The notes under the pieces were generated by a model that worked only from the letters and a program-made list of their open reading frames with translations, did no database searches and had not been told where the DNA came from. Source: Deltaproteobacteria bacterium (lineage in GTDB: Bacteria > Desulfobacterota > Desulfarculia > Adiutricales > Adiutricaceae). From it: a DNA stretch of 48,791 nucleotides. This document shows, in pieces, positions 1 through 8,998 of this stretch (positions within the stretch are counted from its first letter, which is position 1; each line of letters opens with the position of its first letter). Location of the stretch: positions 1 to 48,791 of the forward strand of contig JAISYP010000017.1 in NCBI GenBank assembly GCA_031269825.1, read 5' to 3'. Both the position numbers and the translations under genes were made by a program.

Positions 1-46
<46 letters not shown>

Positions 47-333
47 AAGAACCATGCCAACATTTTCTGGCCCATTATCAAGGAATTACTGATATAATTT
101 TCAAAGCGTATCATAATTCCCACTACCTAGTTTGACCGTTATAACCCCGTCTTATTCAAGTTTACCGTCAAAAAAACTCACCCAAACATTCCCAGGTTTT
201 ATACACTAACCCTATAAATGGAAGGGGCGGCCTAAAAAAATCAAGCCGCCACCGTTTCCACCAACTAGTAATAATAACCAAAAAGTTTGGTCGAGCCAAA
301 CCCCCGGAATAACCGTCGAAATCCCTTGGGGGC

Positions 334-1005
334 TTAGAAGCCGGCCAACTTCATGATTATCTGCTTTAGAGAGTCGAAAACGTCACTGTAGGAGTAGGGC
401 GTATGCCGGTCAAGGCACTCATGAACCCTAAGGTTAATAGCCATCAAGACACTGTGCATGATAATGGTCGACACGGTCTTGGTGTCAAAATAACTGGCCA
501 AGCCCTGATCAATACACTTGTCGAACCAGTTCTTCATAAAATTGATGCTGTACTCCAGGAACGTGTTGGTCAAGATCAGACCTGAACGCTCATCCCGGAA
601 CTGCTCCGACTGGATCAGGGAGAAGGCGTAACAGGTAAAAATGTTGGCCATTTTCTTCGGCTCCCTGAACAACATCTCAACCATTTCCTCCAAGGTTCGA
701 CACGTGGCCAGATTATCGTCAAGGCGTCGAAAATACAGTAAGTACAAATCCTCGGCGTGACGGAGAACCGCCTCGAAAAGAGCTTCCTTGCTACTGTAGT
801 GGTTGTAAAGCGAAGAGGGCTTGATGCCGATAACCTTGGCTATATCCCGAATGGAAACAGCGTCGTAACCCTTTTTGGCGAACAGTATGGTGGAGTTAAC
901 CAAGATGATCTCTTTGGTCTTGCCCACATCCTCAACCAAGGGCAGATTGATCGTCTCACCCAAAATGTTGTACTGGTAGGTTGGAAATTTTTTAATAGTG
1001 GCCAT
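334..1005 (-). CDS. TetR/AcrR-family transcriptional regulator
   Basis: The protein has 223 residues, the normal size for a TetR repressor. Residues about 31-80 form the DNA-binding domain: an amphipathic helix with FAKKGYDAVSIRDIA, then the recognition helix and the family signature SSLYNHYSSKEALFEAV (64-80). The rest is helical and variable, as expected of the ligand-binding and dimerisation domain, so the inducer cannot be predicted. The start is preceded by a modest GGTGG ribosome site. Upstream lies a perfect inverted repeat that could be its operator. There is no neighbouring transporter or enzyme that would name the regulated pathway; the genes beyond it may lie outside the window or have decayed. 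The frame is intact, unlike most of this flank, which suggests it is still under selection. Confidence 0.9.
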   Translation of the reverse strand: MATIKKFPTYQYNILGETINLPLVEDVGKTKEIILVNSTILFAKKGYDAVSIRDIAKVIGIKPSSLYNHYSSKEALFEAVLRHAEDLYLLYFRRLDDNLATCRTLEEMVEMLFREPKKMANIFTCYAFSLIQSEQFRDERSGLILTNTFLEYSINFMKNWFDKCIDQGLASYFDTKTVSTIIMHSVLMAINLRVHECLDRHTPYSYSDVFDSLKQIIMKLAGF

Positions 1006-1047
1006 AATTCCACCACAACCTTACAATCGGACTGAGTCCTAGCGAAA

Positions 1048-1063
1048 AGACCTAATCAGGTCT
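1048..1063. promoter_or_regulatory. Candidate operator for the TetR-family gene (inverted repeat)
   Basis: AGACCT-AATC-AGGTCT is a perfect 6-bp inverted repeat about 43 bp upstream of the TetR start. TetR-family proteins commonly autoregulate through palindromes in this position. The assignment is inferred from position and symmetry only; a 16-bp palindrome can occur by chance in AT-rich DNA. Confidence 0.35.
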
Positions 1064-2554
1064 GGAATAAACAAACTCTCTTTGGCTAGCTGTCAGGAAA
1101 CCACCTGGAAAAAATTATTCTTCCGAACAGTAATTATTTTGCCTAAAGAGTCAAAAAACATCGTTTCAAAACCTTAATCAAGCCGAACAAGCCAACAAAA
1201 TACACTGACCAATCCCTAATCAACTATATAAAAACTCATACAGTTGATCTTCAAAAAATAAATCAGCGATAAAACCTTACTCATCCACTAGTTATATTAG
1301 TTACAGTAGTTATATTAGTCCTAATGGATGAAAATTAGATACCTCTAACCCGATCGTGGCCAAAATCCACTCTTCATAAAAAGTCAAAAAACTAACGTTA
1401 GTGGAATAAATTACTGACTTATTTAGAAAAAATAAAGTTATCCATAAAAAACTCAATTTTCTCTTAAAATCATATATTTATTAAGGTTTTATTGCGCTCC
1501 TAACCAAAGAATGGTTCACGCGACAATGATCCGAAATTTCATAGTTTATCGTCAATCTAGCAATTTCAGATCCAGTTTAATAAAAAGCGGCCAACTTATG
1601 GCCAAATCAGCCAACCAGGAGATTGACTAACGATTGACCAACAATTTTGACCAACATTTAGTTCCACGAAACCATTCGGGGACAAAGGCCGGAAGGTCAA
1701 AAACGAAGAAATCTTGGCCAGAATCCTGAACTTTCATTAGGTTCTATTATAAAAGAATCAAGGTCACAAACCAAGCCCCAAAACAACTTTTTTAGGGTCT
1801 ATAAGAAAAAAATTTTCATGTCAATTCCTAACATGGCAATTTTATTATCATTTTTTTTTGCCTTTCTACGTTAAACTTTTTGGCCATTTAGGAAAATTAT
1901 TTTTTTCGTGGCTCCAATAAGGCCCAACCACTGGTATCTAGCCAATCCAACATAAAAATTAACCAAAATTCCAACGTTGCCCTAAATTTTTTTCCAAAAA
2001 ATACCATACCCCGTTTTAAGCTAAGTCATCTAGATGACTTGACCCACTTTTTCGGAACCGAACCCTAACTAAACGGATCACCCTCCCCTAACTGGCTCTA
2101 TTCTCACTCCATCGATCCGCTTCTAACCGGTTTTTGGACACGCTAACCTTAATAATGACTTGTAATTTTGATGGCCTCGCCAGAAGGTCTAAAAGCGGAA
2201 AATAATTTTTTAACTCTTTGATATTAGTGATTTTTTTCTCATTTCTTGAACATAAGGTTTTCGCGAAACCAAAAATTTTCCTACATACGACGTCTGGCCT
2301 CTAATAAGCTGAGCCTTTGGTAGTTCCATTAAATGGATCCTCGGTCAATGGCTTTAGGTTCAGTGTTGTTCATGGAACCTGTGGTTTGTTCAATGGTTTG
2401 GAGACCGTCTGAAGTGACGCCATTTTTAGGCTGTCATCTAAAATTATTTAGGAAAATTGGGGGTTCTCGCGCTGGTCTAATTTTCCTCGTCTTTAGCTCA
2501 CCGATAATAGTTGGAGCGTCATAATAAAATTTTACGTTTATAAAAATGATAGTC
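1064..2554. other. AT-rich stretch without recognisable genes
   Basis: About 1.5 kb of AT-rich sequence with frequent stops in all frames. The only open frames are short (for example 2333-2524 on the plus strand), lack a ribosome binding site and have no recognisable protein character. There is no tRNA-like fold or clear terminator. It looks like decayed intergenic DNA. Confidence 0.6.
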
Positions 2555-2657
2555 GCGCGAAAAGTCCAAAATTGAAGAATCCTAATTGATAAATTATTGA
2601 AATCAATACTTTTTTACTTGATGATTTCCCTTTATCTAGGGTTTTCTCCAAGCCTTC
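2555..2657. repeat. 103-bp dispersed repeat, copy A
   Basis: This segment aligns without any gap to 15942-16044 in the same orientation; by hand I count 16 mismatches in 103 positions, about 84% identity. Mismatches show no codon periodicity, so it is not obviously a conserved protein segment. Read on the minus strand, the last ~30 nt vaguely resemble the start of the group II intron ORF (KAW...KG), so it may descend from a related element. It lies 165 bp before intron copy 1. Confidence 0.8.
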
Positions 2658-2821
2658 GGCATTGGGGTTGGTGACATGTTTTCCGATGGCGTGGAATAAA
2701 TTCACTATATTTTTTATGATCAAAAACTATAATTATTTCTTTTAATTATAAATTAGTTTCTTTACAGTCTAAAAAGACATATAACTAATGTATTACTCAT
2801 TAATAATATTAGACTAGCGTT

Positions 2822-3455
2822 GTTCGAGAACTAAATCATGGCAACATAACTAAATTACGTAAAGAACTCGGCCTCGGCCAACGCGCCCCATGGCCTATCA
2901 ATAGAGTCAAGTCACCAAAAAGGCGACGGTAAAACCAGACCCCTTGGAACTAACGCGTTTAGAGATAGGGTAGTCCAGAAGGCCGCGCTAATGGTTATTG
3001 AACCATCTTTAAAAACCAATTCTTGGACACGCGCCGCGGCTTTAGACCAGGAAAAGGGGCCTAAGACGCTTTGGCGGAAGTTGAACGATTGGTCAAAGAT
3101 GGATACGCGCCCTTTGTGGACGCGGACATACAGGCTAATTTTGATTCAATTCCCCACAAAACCTTATAGCTCGGGTTAAGGAATATATCGCTGAGGGCAA
3201 GGTATTATCCACTTGTGGATAGTTGGCTTTACCAGGACATCATGACTGAAATGGAGAGATGGGAGTCAACCGCCGGGACTCCCCATCAGTTCGCTACTCG
3301 CCAACCTCTTCCCTAACCCGGTGGACAAGTTGAGAACGGGTAACGGTTTTAAAATGCCGCGAACCGCGGACAAATTCTGGATCTTGACGAAAACGGCGAA
3401 GGACGCGGATCAAACCTTTCTTTAGTTAAAGCTTAGACAGTCGAGAAGTTTTATC
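2822..3455 (+). pseudogene. Group II intron reverse transcriptase/maturase fragment (intron copy 1)
   Basis: About 630 bp closely matching the reverse complement of the right-hand intron copy (about 47.4-48.0 kb). The recognisable order is the PLGTDAFRDRVIQKAALMVIEP-like RT block (degraded), the TLWRKLNDWSKMDTRP block, SIPHK, the GTP...SPLLANLF block and a remnant of the catalytic YADD box reading TADK, so the second catalytic Asp is lost. Several frameshifts break the frame, and neither intron 5' domains nor domain V are attached. It shares with the right-hand copy the loss of roughly 11 nt in the conserved PQGG..SP motif. It is certainly inactive as a protein gene. Confidence 0.85.
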
Positions 3456-3984
3456 GGTTTTAAATATAAAGTCCTCAATAATCATACTAAAAATGGTTGT
3501 GGAATATTTATTATTGAAAGATTTTAGTTTAATATGTAAATAAAATTCGTTATTTTTTCGATGAAAATAATAAGTTACATATTTATTTATTTGGATAAAA
3601 TCTTTTAATCACAAGTAAAAAAGACTTAAAATAAATTTAAAATCATTATTATGTCCTGATCGTGGTATAATCTATAGTTTAAAGCTACATTTTCAAGGTC
3701 TATAAACTTAAATATCAAAATTTTTAGACTATTAACGCGAAGAATTAGATGATAATACTGAAATCCGATAGGCTTCTATAGAGCCTGGTAAAAAAGATTC
3801 TATTTCAAGAAATAGTGTAAAATTAAGGTCGTCACTCCAGAGATTAGCGCGAACATAAGAATAGTATTAATGATAATTAGGCGATATTAGTATTTATTTT
3901 ACTACCGATTACGTCTTTTTCAGTTTAATAAAAGATACCAAATAGTTATCAATAGATTATAATTTAGAAGCAAAAATGAGTTAA
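3456..3984. other. AT-rich spacer, nothing recognised
   Basis: Very AT-rich sequence between the intron fragment and the coiled-coil pseudogene. No open frame, hairpin terminator or RNA gene could be supported. Confidence 0.6.
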
Positions 3985-4383
3985 TTAAGCCTTAATTGTT
4001 GACTGAATATGGGCTAGATCAGACTTGGCGACCATTTCAGTTTTAACTTTGTCCAGATCAAATTTAACATTGGTCAGATCAGACTGAACACGGGTTAGAT
4101 CAGACTTGGCGATCATTTCAGTTTTAACTTTGTCCAGATCAAACTGAACCTGGGTCAGATCAGACTCGGCGCCCATTTCAGACCTAACGTAAGTAAAGTT
4201 ATCTTTAATAGATTGAGCGGCGCTAATAAATTAACCTATTCTTTGAGACAATTCAAACATTTGTACAATAAATACGTTTTCACCAGGGGTTAGAGGGGTG
4301 GTTAATTGATTGACGCCGGTGGTTAGCGCGGTGGCTGAATCGTTTGTGAACAGAATAAACTCCTCATCAAAGTTGATTTCAAA
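3985..4383 (-). pseudogene. Broken coiled-coil protein with 27-residue tandem repeats
   Basis: Reading the minus strand from 4383 gives one frame with a single internal TAA at 4231-4233. Before the stop: FILFTNDSATALTTGVNQ and ENVFIVQMFELSQRIG; after it: SAAQSIKDNF and then heptad-rich repeats such as SDLTQVQFDLDKVKTEM. At DNA level the repeat period is 81 nt (60+21), marked by four copies of AGATCAGACT at 4016, 4076, 4097 and 4157. The repeat units contain hydrophobic residues in heptads, typical of a parallel coiled coil. No start with a ribosome binding site is visible upstream, so the 5' end may be missing. I do not recognise the family; similar repeats occur in phage fibre-like and DUF1640-type proteins, but this is only a resemblance. 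Confidence 0.6.
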
Positions 4384-4668
4384 TTATAGTTGAGCCCGTG
4401 GGTCATTGTCAAGCTGGCGTTTTTTATTTTTCTTTTTTTAAATTGGCGCCTCCACGCGCCGCTTTTTTAAAAACGGAATTTTATCAGGACAAACCTTTTT
4501 TGGCTTCTGACCGGAAATTTTCCTCAAACCCTAGATCTAGATTCCATACGCTCACTCCCATGGACATGTTAGGCGATAAATCCAAGCTTTATAAACAGTT
4601 AGCTACTCCTGGGGGGCTTATTTCCGGGATAATATCCTCCTTATCCTCCGAAAGATCCGATCGATCAT

Positions 4669-4887
4669 TTATATCGCGCGAACAATACCCATCCGACTAG
4701 GGAACAAGACACTTTGACTGGTAGGAACATTCTTCAGCGGTATTTCGATTTGACCGACTTTCAGACCCGCTTCACGCTCAGCGCGAGTATCGCTTGGCCA
4801 ACCGCCTTGAACATTACCAGTCCACTGATAAAACCTAATATGTTTCTCCTCGGGCTTTGTAAAATTTCCCTGGTAAAATAGCTTCAT
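4669..4887 (-). CDS. Small hypothetical protein, possibly a truncated gene
   Basis: This 72-residue frame starts at ATG with only a weak TTGAG ribosome site. Its composition is protein-like (KHIRFYQWTGNVQGGWP, DTRAEREAGLKVGQIEIP) and its codon choice resembles the intact genes. I do not recognise the family. The last dozen residues look less natural, so the original gene may have been longer and frame-shifted. It is divergent from the pseudogene that begins at 4994. Confidence 0.4.
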   Translation of the reverse strand: MKLFYQGNFTKPEEKHIRFYQWTGNVQGGWPSDTRAEREAGLKVGQIEIPLKNVPTSQSVLFPSRMGIVRAI

Positions 4888-4993
4888 CTCAATAGTATAA
4901 GACTATTTTTATATATGAACTGTTATATTAGACTAATACAATTATATCAACTTTGAAAAGCGGCGTCTCGACTTAACTCATTTCAAATCATAC

Positions 4994-6172
4994 ATGAAAA
5001 ACTCAAAACTCTCTAGGTTCGGCGTTTTCATCCGGGCGATCAACGAGCTCCTCAAGCGTCTTAAGAAGAACCCCCGCGACCTCTACAATCAGATTGATCC
5101 AGAATTGCTACAGCGTATTAGGTCGACCAACACTGGAGACAACTCCAATTTTAGCGACCAAAAGCCCAGCGAAAACCAAGAACCTTGGAACAGGCCGCCC
5201 TTGACCTTTCTTCCCTGGTCTCCCGAGTCGCGGATAATCCTCAAGTTCGCCAGACGCGCGTCTTTAAACTCCTTAAACGGGTTCTGTCTGACCTGGGGTG
5301 TCTGGCCGGGGGAACTGAAAATGGGCCAATCAAGCGTGACCCTAAAGAATCAAAAGAAATACCTGGCCACTCCTCGTCAAACCTCTCGGATCCCCAACGC
5401 GACTTTATCTAGCCATAAGGGACACAAACGCGGGCTCAAATCAGTCAATCTCGCCCGGAAAGCCAGAATTCCAAAGACAAGATCCACCCGGTGAATTTAA
5501 TTAACCCCGTGACCGCTAAACCCGCCTCAGGCGAGTGACATGAGCGCGGTTATCCCAGCGATGGAGGATAAGGTTAACCAAGAACTCACTCCAAAACGCC
5601 GCTCGCTAGCGCCGCTGACTCGAGGTGATTAAAACGTCCACCCAGCCGCCGCTGAAATTGGCGTTAAGATAGTGACTCCAACCACCGGCCAAGATCCTCG
5701 AGTCTGGTTAAATCTGGCTCGCTGAATTAAAACTCGCTAAATGAGGCCGGATCGCCTGTCCCGCGGGCTGGAAACCTTGGAACGTGGAACATGGAGACCG
5801 GAAATGGTGGCCAGGCGCTGGCTGGCTTGGATGGCGCGGTCGGCCAGAACCGCGAGCGCTTCTAACCGCCCAGTTGGTCAGAGTGGCGAGAAGCCGAAAT
5901 TATCTGACCCGCCTAAAAAAAAGCGGTTTCCCCTCCGTCGCGCGGAAGAACGGACTGATGGTCGCCAATAGCGGCGCTCGCCGCGTTTAGGCCTTGAGGC
6001 GACCAACCACGACCTGGATCGAGTCACGACTTTCAAAGGGCGACGATATCTTAGAGATAAAGACCGTAATCAAGACCATCTTCCTGACGATCCTCAGGAT
6101 CAAATAAGGAGAGCCGCGTCTATGAAAATGTGGCGCGACTGGATAATTATATCTAGTTTTATGTAACTATGC
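4994..6172 (+). pseudogene. Frame-shifted, GC-rich decayed gene(s) of unknown function
   Basis: The region is clearly richer in GC than its AT-rich surroundings and carries protein-like segments in changing frames. It opens with MKNSKLSRFGVFIRAINELL and continues to about codon 60. The likely continuation moves to the +2 frame at 5150-5185 (LEQAALDLSSLVSRVADNP, FKLLKRVLSDLGCLAGG) and ends at a TAG at 5410. Later pieces include AAAEIGVKIVTPTTGQDP (about 5645-5700) and a frame from 5741 that runs through one TAG to TKGRRYL-like sequence (TTFKGRRYLRDKDRNQ) ending near 6166. Basic and polar residues dominate, but no family is recognised. It could be one long gene or two adjoining ones. Stops and shifts make function unlikely. 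Confidence 0.5.
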
Positions 6173-6658
6173 TTTAAATATCGTTTTTAGAGAAACAGCT
6201 AGACTTCCCACGGATCGAGTTCCAATCGGGATTCGATCGGGCTCTAGAGAACTAGGGTTTTTAAAATTTCCGGTCAAAAACCCCAAATAATTATTGTCCC
6301 CTAAAAGCCTGGTTTTAAAACCCTGGGGTTTTGACGGCGGCGACGAAAAATCTAATTTTTCTTCATCTATATAATATATTTTATTTATAAAATATGTTTA
6401 TTTATATTATATCATATATTTTTTAAATTTATTACTTATAATTAATAATTAATAATTAATAATATATAATATTAAATCTTTTAATTATAATCGAATAATG
6501 ACGTTAAAGACATCTTTTAACCACTAAAATACTAAATAATAGCAATCATCTGCCATCATAAGCCCAATCCAATTTTATTAACGCCTGTCTCCTTAAAAAC
6601 CTACCGCCGAAGCTGATCCGGCCCAATTCCCTCCATTAGGCCAGACCAGCTTTGGCCC
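6173..6658. other. AT-rich spacer with short tandem repeats
   Basis: The spacer is extremely AT-rich. It includes tandem AATTAAT units around 6439-6465 and many TATA-like strings. No gene is visible. Despite the AT-richness there is no cluster of DnaA boxes or adjoining dnaA/dnaN to suggest an origin. Confidence 0.6.
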
Positions 6659-7324
6659 CTACGCGCCGAGACAGACGGACAAATAATCCTTGTAATTCAT
6701 CACCGCGAACTTTAGAGGCAAACAAATCTTCACCGCCGATCGAGTTTGTCGGCCCGGGACATGGATTTCAAAAAAGGGCAATTTCCAGTCCAAAGTGTAA
6801 TCAACCGGGGCGATCCAACGTTGGATCAAGGCGTTATAGATGGACGGCAGCGAGAAATCCCTCTCTTCCACGCTGGAGCCATAAGTGCCGCCAAATAATT
6901 GGAAAGGGATCAAATCCCTAGGCGGATCCTCGCCTGGATGAACTTCCACGGCCAACCAATACTCAAACAGACGATTGGCCTGAAGATTACAGCACACCCC
7001 ATAAAAAGCCCGTTCCTGGAAGCCGACTAATTTTTCCATCCGACTCAAAAAAGCGCGCCAAAGTTTTTCGTAAAGGTTATGAACGCCCTCGGGACTGACT
7101 ATGGCGCAATAGCCCACCAAGGTTTTATGGGGCAACGTCTCAATGGCGTCAACCCGGATATTGTGATCAAAATTCCACCGATCGGCCGTGTCCATAAAAC
7201 CGAGTTCCTCGTCTGGGTGGACACTGGTGGGGTCAAAAAAACGTGAGCCGTTCTCGCCAGTCGTCATGGGGTCGACCGGCGGGCTCAAGTCTCCCATTTC
7301 AATTCCGCGGGCGCGCGTTACCAT
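6659..7324 (-). CDS. GyrI-like / AraC-type effector-binding domain protein
   Basis: I place the start at the ATG with an AAGGAGG site 9 nt upstream rather than the TTG two codons earlier. The 221-residue product has the layout of the GyrI-like small-molecule-binding fold found in AraC/BmrR ligand domains and in stand-alone proteins: a predicted strand-helix unit with LVGYCAIVSPEGVHNLYEKL, then FYGVCCNL, FEYWLAVEVHPGEDPP, FQLFGGTYGSSV, and a final IHVPGR-type strand. There is no helix-turn-helix, so it is a free-standing effector-binding protein. Such proteins bind amphipathic or cationic small molecules, and some inhibit DNA gyrase. The ligand here is unknown. The gene stands alone between decayed DNA and rubrerythrin, and its intact frame argues that it is used. 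Confidence 0.7.
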   Translation of the reverse strand: MVTRARGIEMGDLSPPVDPMTTGENGSRFFDPTSVHPDEELGFMDTADRWNFDHNIRVDAIETLPHKTLVGYCAIVSPEGVHNLYEKLWRAFLSRMEKLVGFQERAFYGVCCNLQANRLFEYWLAVEVHPGEDPPRDLIPFQLFGGTYGSSVEERDFSLPSIYNALIQRWIAPVDYTLDWKLPFFEIHVPGRQTRSAVKICLPLKFAVMNYKDYLSVCLGA

Positions 7325-7330
7325 GGACAA

Positions 7331-7938
7331 ATCCCTCCTTGGGCCGAGCCCGATAAGCCAGACCCCTGGGTTATATATATTTTTTTTGATGTTAAACCTT
7401 AAAAATTTGTTTTAACGTCGGCCAATATGGCGCCGAACGGCTGGAGACCGCTATGAATGTCTCCGGCCACGTTCCACGCTCTACGGTATAAGCTCTAAGC
7501 TCTTCGTTCTATGTTCTAAGCTCTAAGAGCGATCCGACAGACAAATTCCTATCAACTTCAACCAATGGCGCGAATAAAAAAAACCATAACCACGATCAAG
7601 CGAAAAGAGTATTAAGCTCCACCCAATGGAGGCGGTGAAGATTTTTTTATCAAACCCGAAAATTTTTCTAACATCGTCTTAGCGAACGATTGTTCATGAT
7701 TTAGGCTAAACCAAAAAAAACCGGACTTCAACCCCGGCCCTTCGCTAAAATTAGCCTAAATTTCCACTTATTTTCCAATTTGATTTTTATGTTCTTTAAG
7801 TTTGGAGTATTTTATCGGACTGGTCAAAGGGGGTTAAAAAAAAATTTGTTTGTTATTTCGGTAGGTTAGGCCATAAAAAACTTTTAAAAAAACTTTTTTT
7901 TACCCCTCGCCAAAAAAAATTTTCCCGCTCAATTCCCC
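7331..7938. other. Spacer with simple repeats and an 11-bp inverted repeat
   Basis: No gene is visible. The segment 7465-7535 is built of loosely repeated CTCTAAG / GTTCTA words. ATTTAGGCTAA (7699-7709) and TTAGCCTAAAT (7751-7761) are perfect inverted repeats 41 bp apart, which could form a hairpin in RNA or DNA. Poly-A/T runs increase toward the rubrerythrin terminator. Confidence 0.55.
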
Positions 7939-7968
7939 AAAAAAAAGGGATCCCCAGGTGGATCCCTT
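7939..7968 (-). terminator. Rho-independent terminator of the rubrerythrin gene
   Basis: Read on the minus strand, a perfect 9-bp stem AAGGGATCC/GGATCCCTT with a 6-nt loop is followed by a run of eight T residues. It lies about 65 bp beyond the rubrerythrin stop codon, a textbook intrinsic terminator. Confidence 0.9.
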
Positions 7969-8032
7969 GATATTACTACAATTTTCGTCCTTTTATAGGG
8001 GATTTAACCCGCCTGGGGCGGGACGAAATTAT

Positions 8033-8536
8033 TTACACAACCTCGAAGTAAACCGGTGATTTCCCACCACAAATGGGGCATTGTTCCGGAACCGAGCCCT
8101 CGTGAATATGCCCACAGACCTTGCAGACATAGACTTTCTGAACCGGTTGTTTGGGATCCGCGGCCACTTTCGTGTAAAGGGCGGCGTGAACTTTTTCCGC
8201 CTCGTTGGCCAGATGAAAATCCCGTTCCGCGACCTTGTCCCCAGCGGCCTTGGCGCGCTCGATCATCTCGGGATACATCTTGGTGAACTCGAAGGTTTCC
8301 CCGCCAATGGCGTCCTGGAGATTTTCCGCCGTGGATTTAACTCCATCTAAAACCCGTAAGTGACTATGGGCGTGGATGGTCTCGGCCTCGGCCGCGGCCC
8401 GAAAAATTCTCGCCGCGTAAGGAAAGCCTTCCTCGTCGGCTTTTTTGGCGTAAGCCAAATATTTACGGTTAGCCTGGGACTCGCCAGCGAAAGCGCCTTT
8501 AAGATCCGCGATAACCTTGGTGTCAGTGGTAGCCAT
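8033..8536 (-). CDS. rbr: Rubrerythrin (non-haem diiron peroxidase)
   Basis: Rubrerythrin reduces hydrogen peroxide to water in the cytoplasm of anaerobes, taking electrons from NAD(P)H through rubredoxin-like carriers. The 167-residue protein has the standard layout: a four-helix bundle with diiron ligands in GES (E19), AEAETIHAHSH (50-59) and NEAEKVH (111-117), then a C-terminal rubredoxin-like domain with its [Fe(SCys)4] site C138-C141 and C153-C156. All expected ligands are visible. A good TTGGAGG ribosome site precedes the ATG. It is a single-gene unit with its own terminator. A TTACCT-N6-AGGTAA palindrome just upstream could bind a regulator. Its presence points to an anaerobe that meets occasional oxidative stress. 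Confidence 0.97.
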   Translation of the reverse strand: MATTDTKVIADLKGAFAGESQANRKYLAYAKKADEEGFPYAARIFRAAAEAETIHAHSHLRVLDGVKSTAENLQDAIGGETFEFTKMYPEMIERAKAAGDKVAERDFHLANEAEKVHAALYTKVAADPKQPVQKVYVCKVCGHIHEGSVPEQCPICGGKSPVYFEVV

Positions 8537-8550
8537 TATATAGCCTCCAA

Positions 8551-8568
8551 TTACCTTTATACAGGTAA
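8551..8568. promoter_or_regulatory. Palindrome over the likely rubrerythrin -10 region
   Basis: TTACCT-N6-AGGTAA is a perfect inverted repeat 15 bp upstream of the rubrerythrin ATG. On the minus strand its centre reads TATAAA, a possible -10 element, so a bound repressor would block transcription. No good -35 box is seen. It resembles neither a consensus PerR nor a consensus Fur box, so the regulator is unknown. Confidence 0.35.
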
Positions 8569-8998
8569 AAATGAATTAATGGTCGTAAAAAAGCCATTGT
8601 TATAAAAACATAATTTTACAGAGATTACTTTATATCAGTTTAGTTTAAGGAAGCGAACAAGCGGTGTTTTCGACCTCAAAACAACAAAAAAAATTCCATA
8701 ACCCTGGAAAATTACGAGCTAACAAATCCCATCCCAATAATCGTCTTGGGAATTAACTTTACAGTTTATACCACAGAACCCAACCTCTGACAACCAAGTT
8801 TTTTTATTTTTGGCCCAGAAACCCTAACCCTAGGAGCTGGTCAGATATGGTTTTTTTCAGCCTCTAAGCGCTGGAATTTAATAAATCTTCCTTTTTATCC
8901 TCTTTTACTACATAATATAAAAATTATAAAATAATCATTATAAAAAGTCAACAATTACCATTAAAAACGGCTAGACTCCTGGCTCTAGGAAATAACGA
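8569..8998. other. AT-rich spacer between rubrerythrin and the UbiB-family gene
   Basis: About 430 bp with no supported gene. It must contain the rubrerythrin promoter and the 3' end of the AarF/UbiB transcript, but no clear terminator hairpin could be identified. Confidence 0.5.

Noticed and set aside
1430-1450. TTATCCATA in AT-rich DNA as a possible origin
   Set aside because: It is a single imperfect DnaA box with no cluster and no origin-associated genes.
2333-2524. 63-codon plus-strand frame
   Set aside because: It has no ribosome binding site and no recognisable motif, and it lies in decayed AT-rich DNA next to the 103-bp repeat.
3204-3222. Sequence TTATCCACTTGTGGATAG resembling two opposed DnaA boxes
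   Set aside because: It lies inside intron copy 1; the aligned bases of copy 2 read TTATCTATTCTGGATAG, so it is chance within decayed reverse-transcriptase code. No dnaA or dnaN is near.
4398-4700. 100-codon plus-strand frame
   Set aside because: There is no ribosome site, the composition is erratic, and it overlaps the better minus-strand frame at 4669-4887. I saw no family resemblance.
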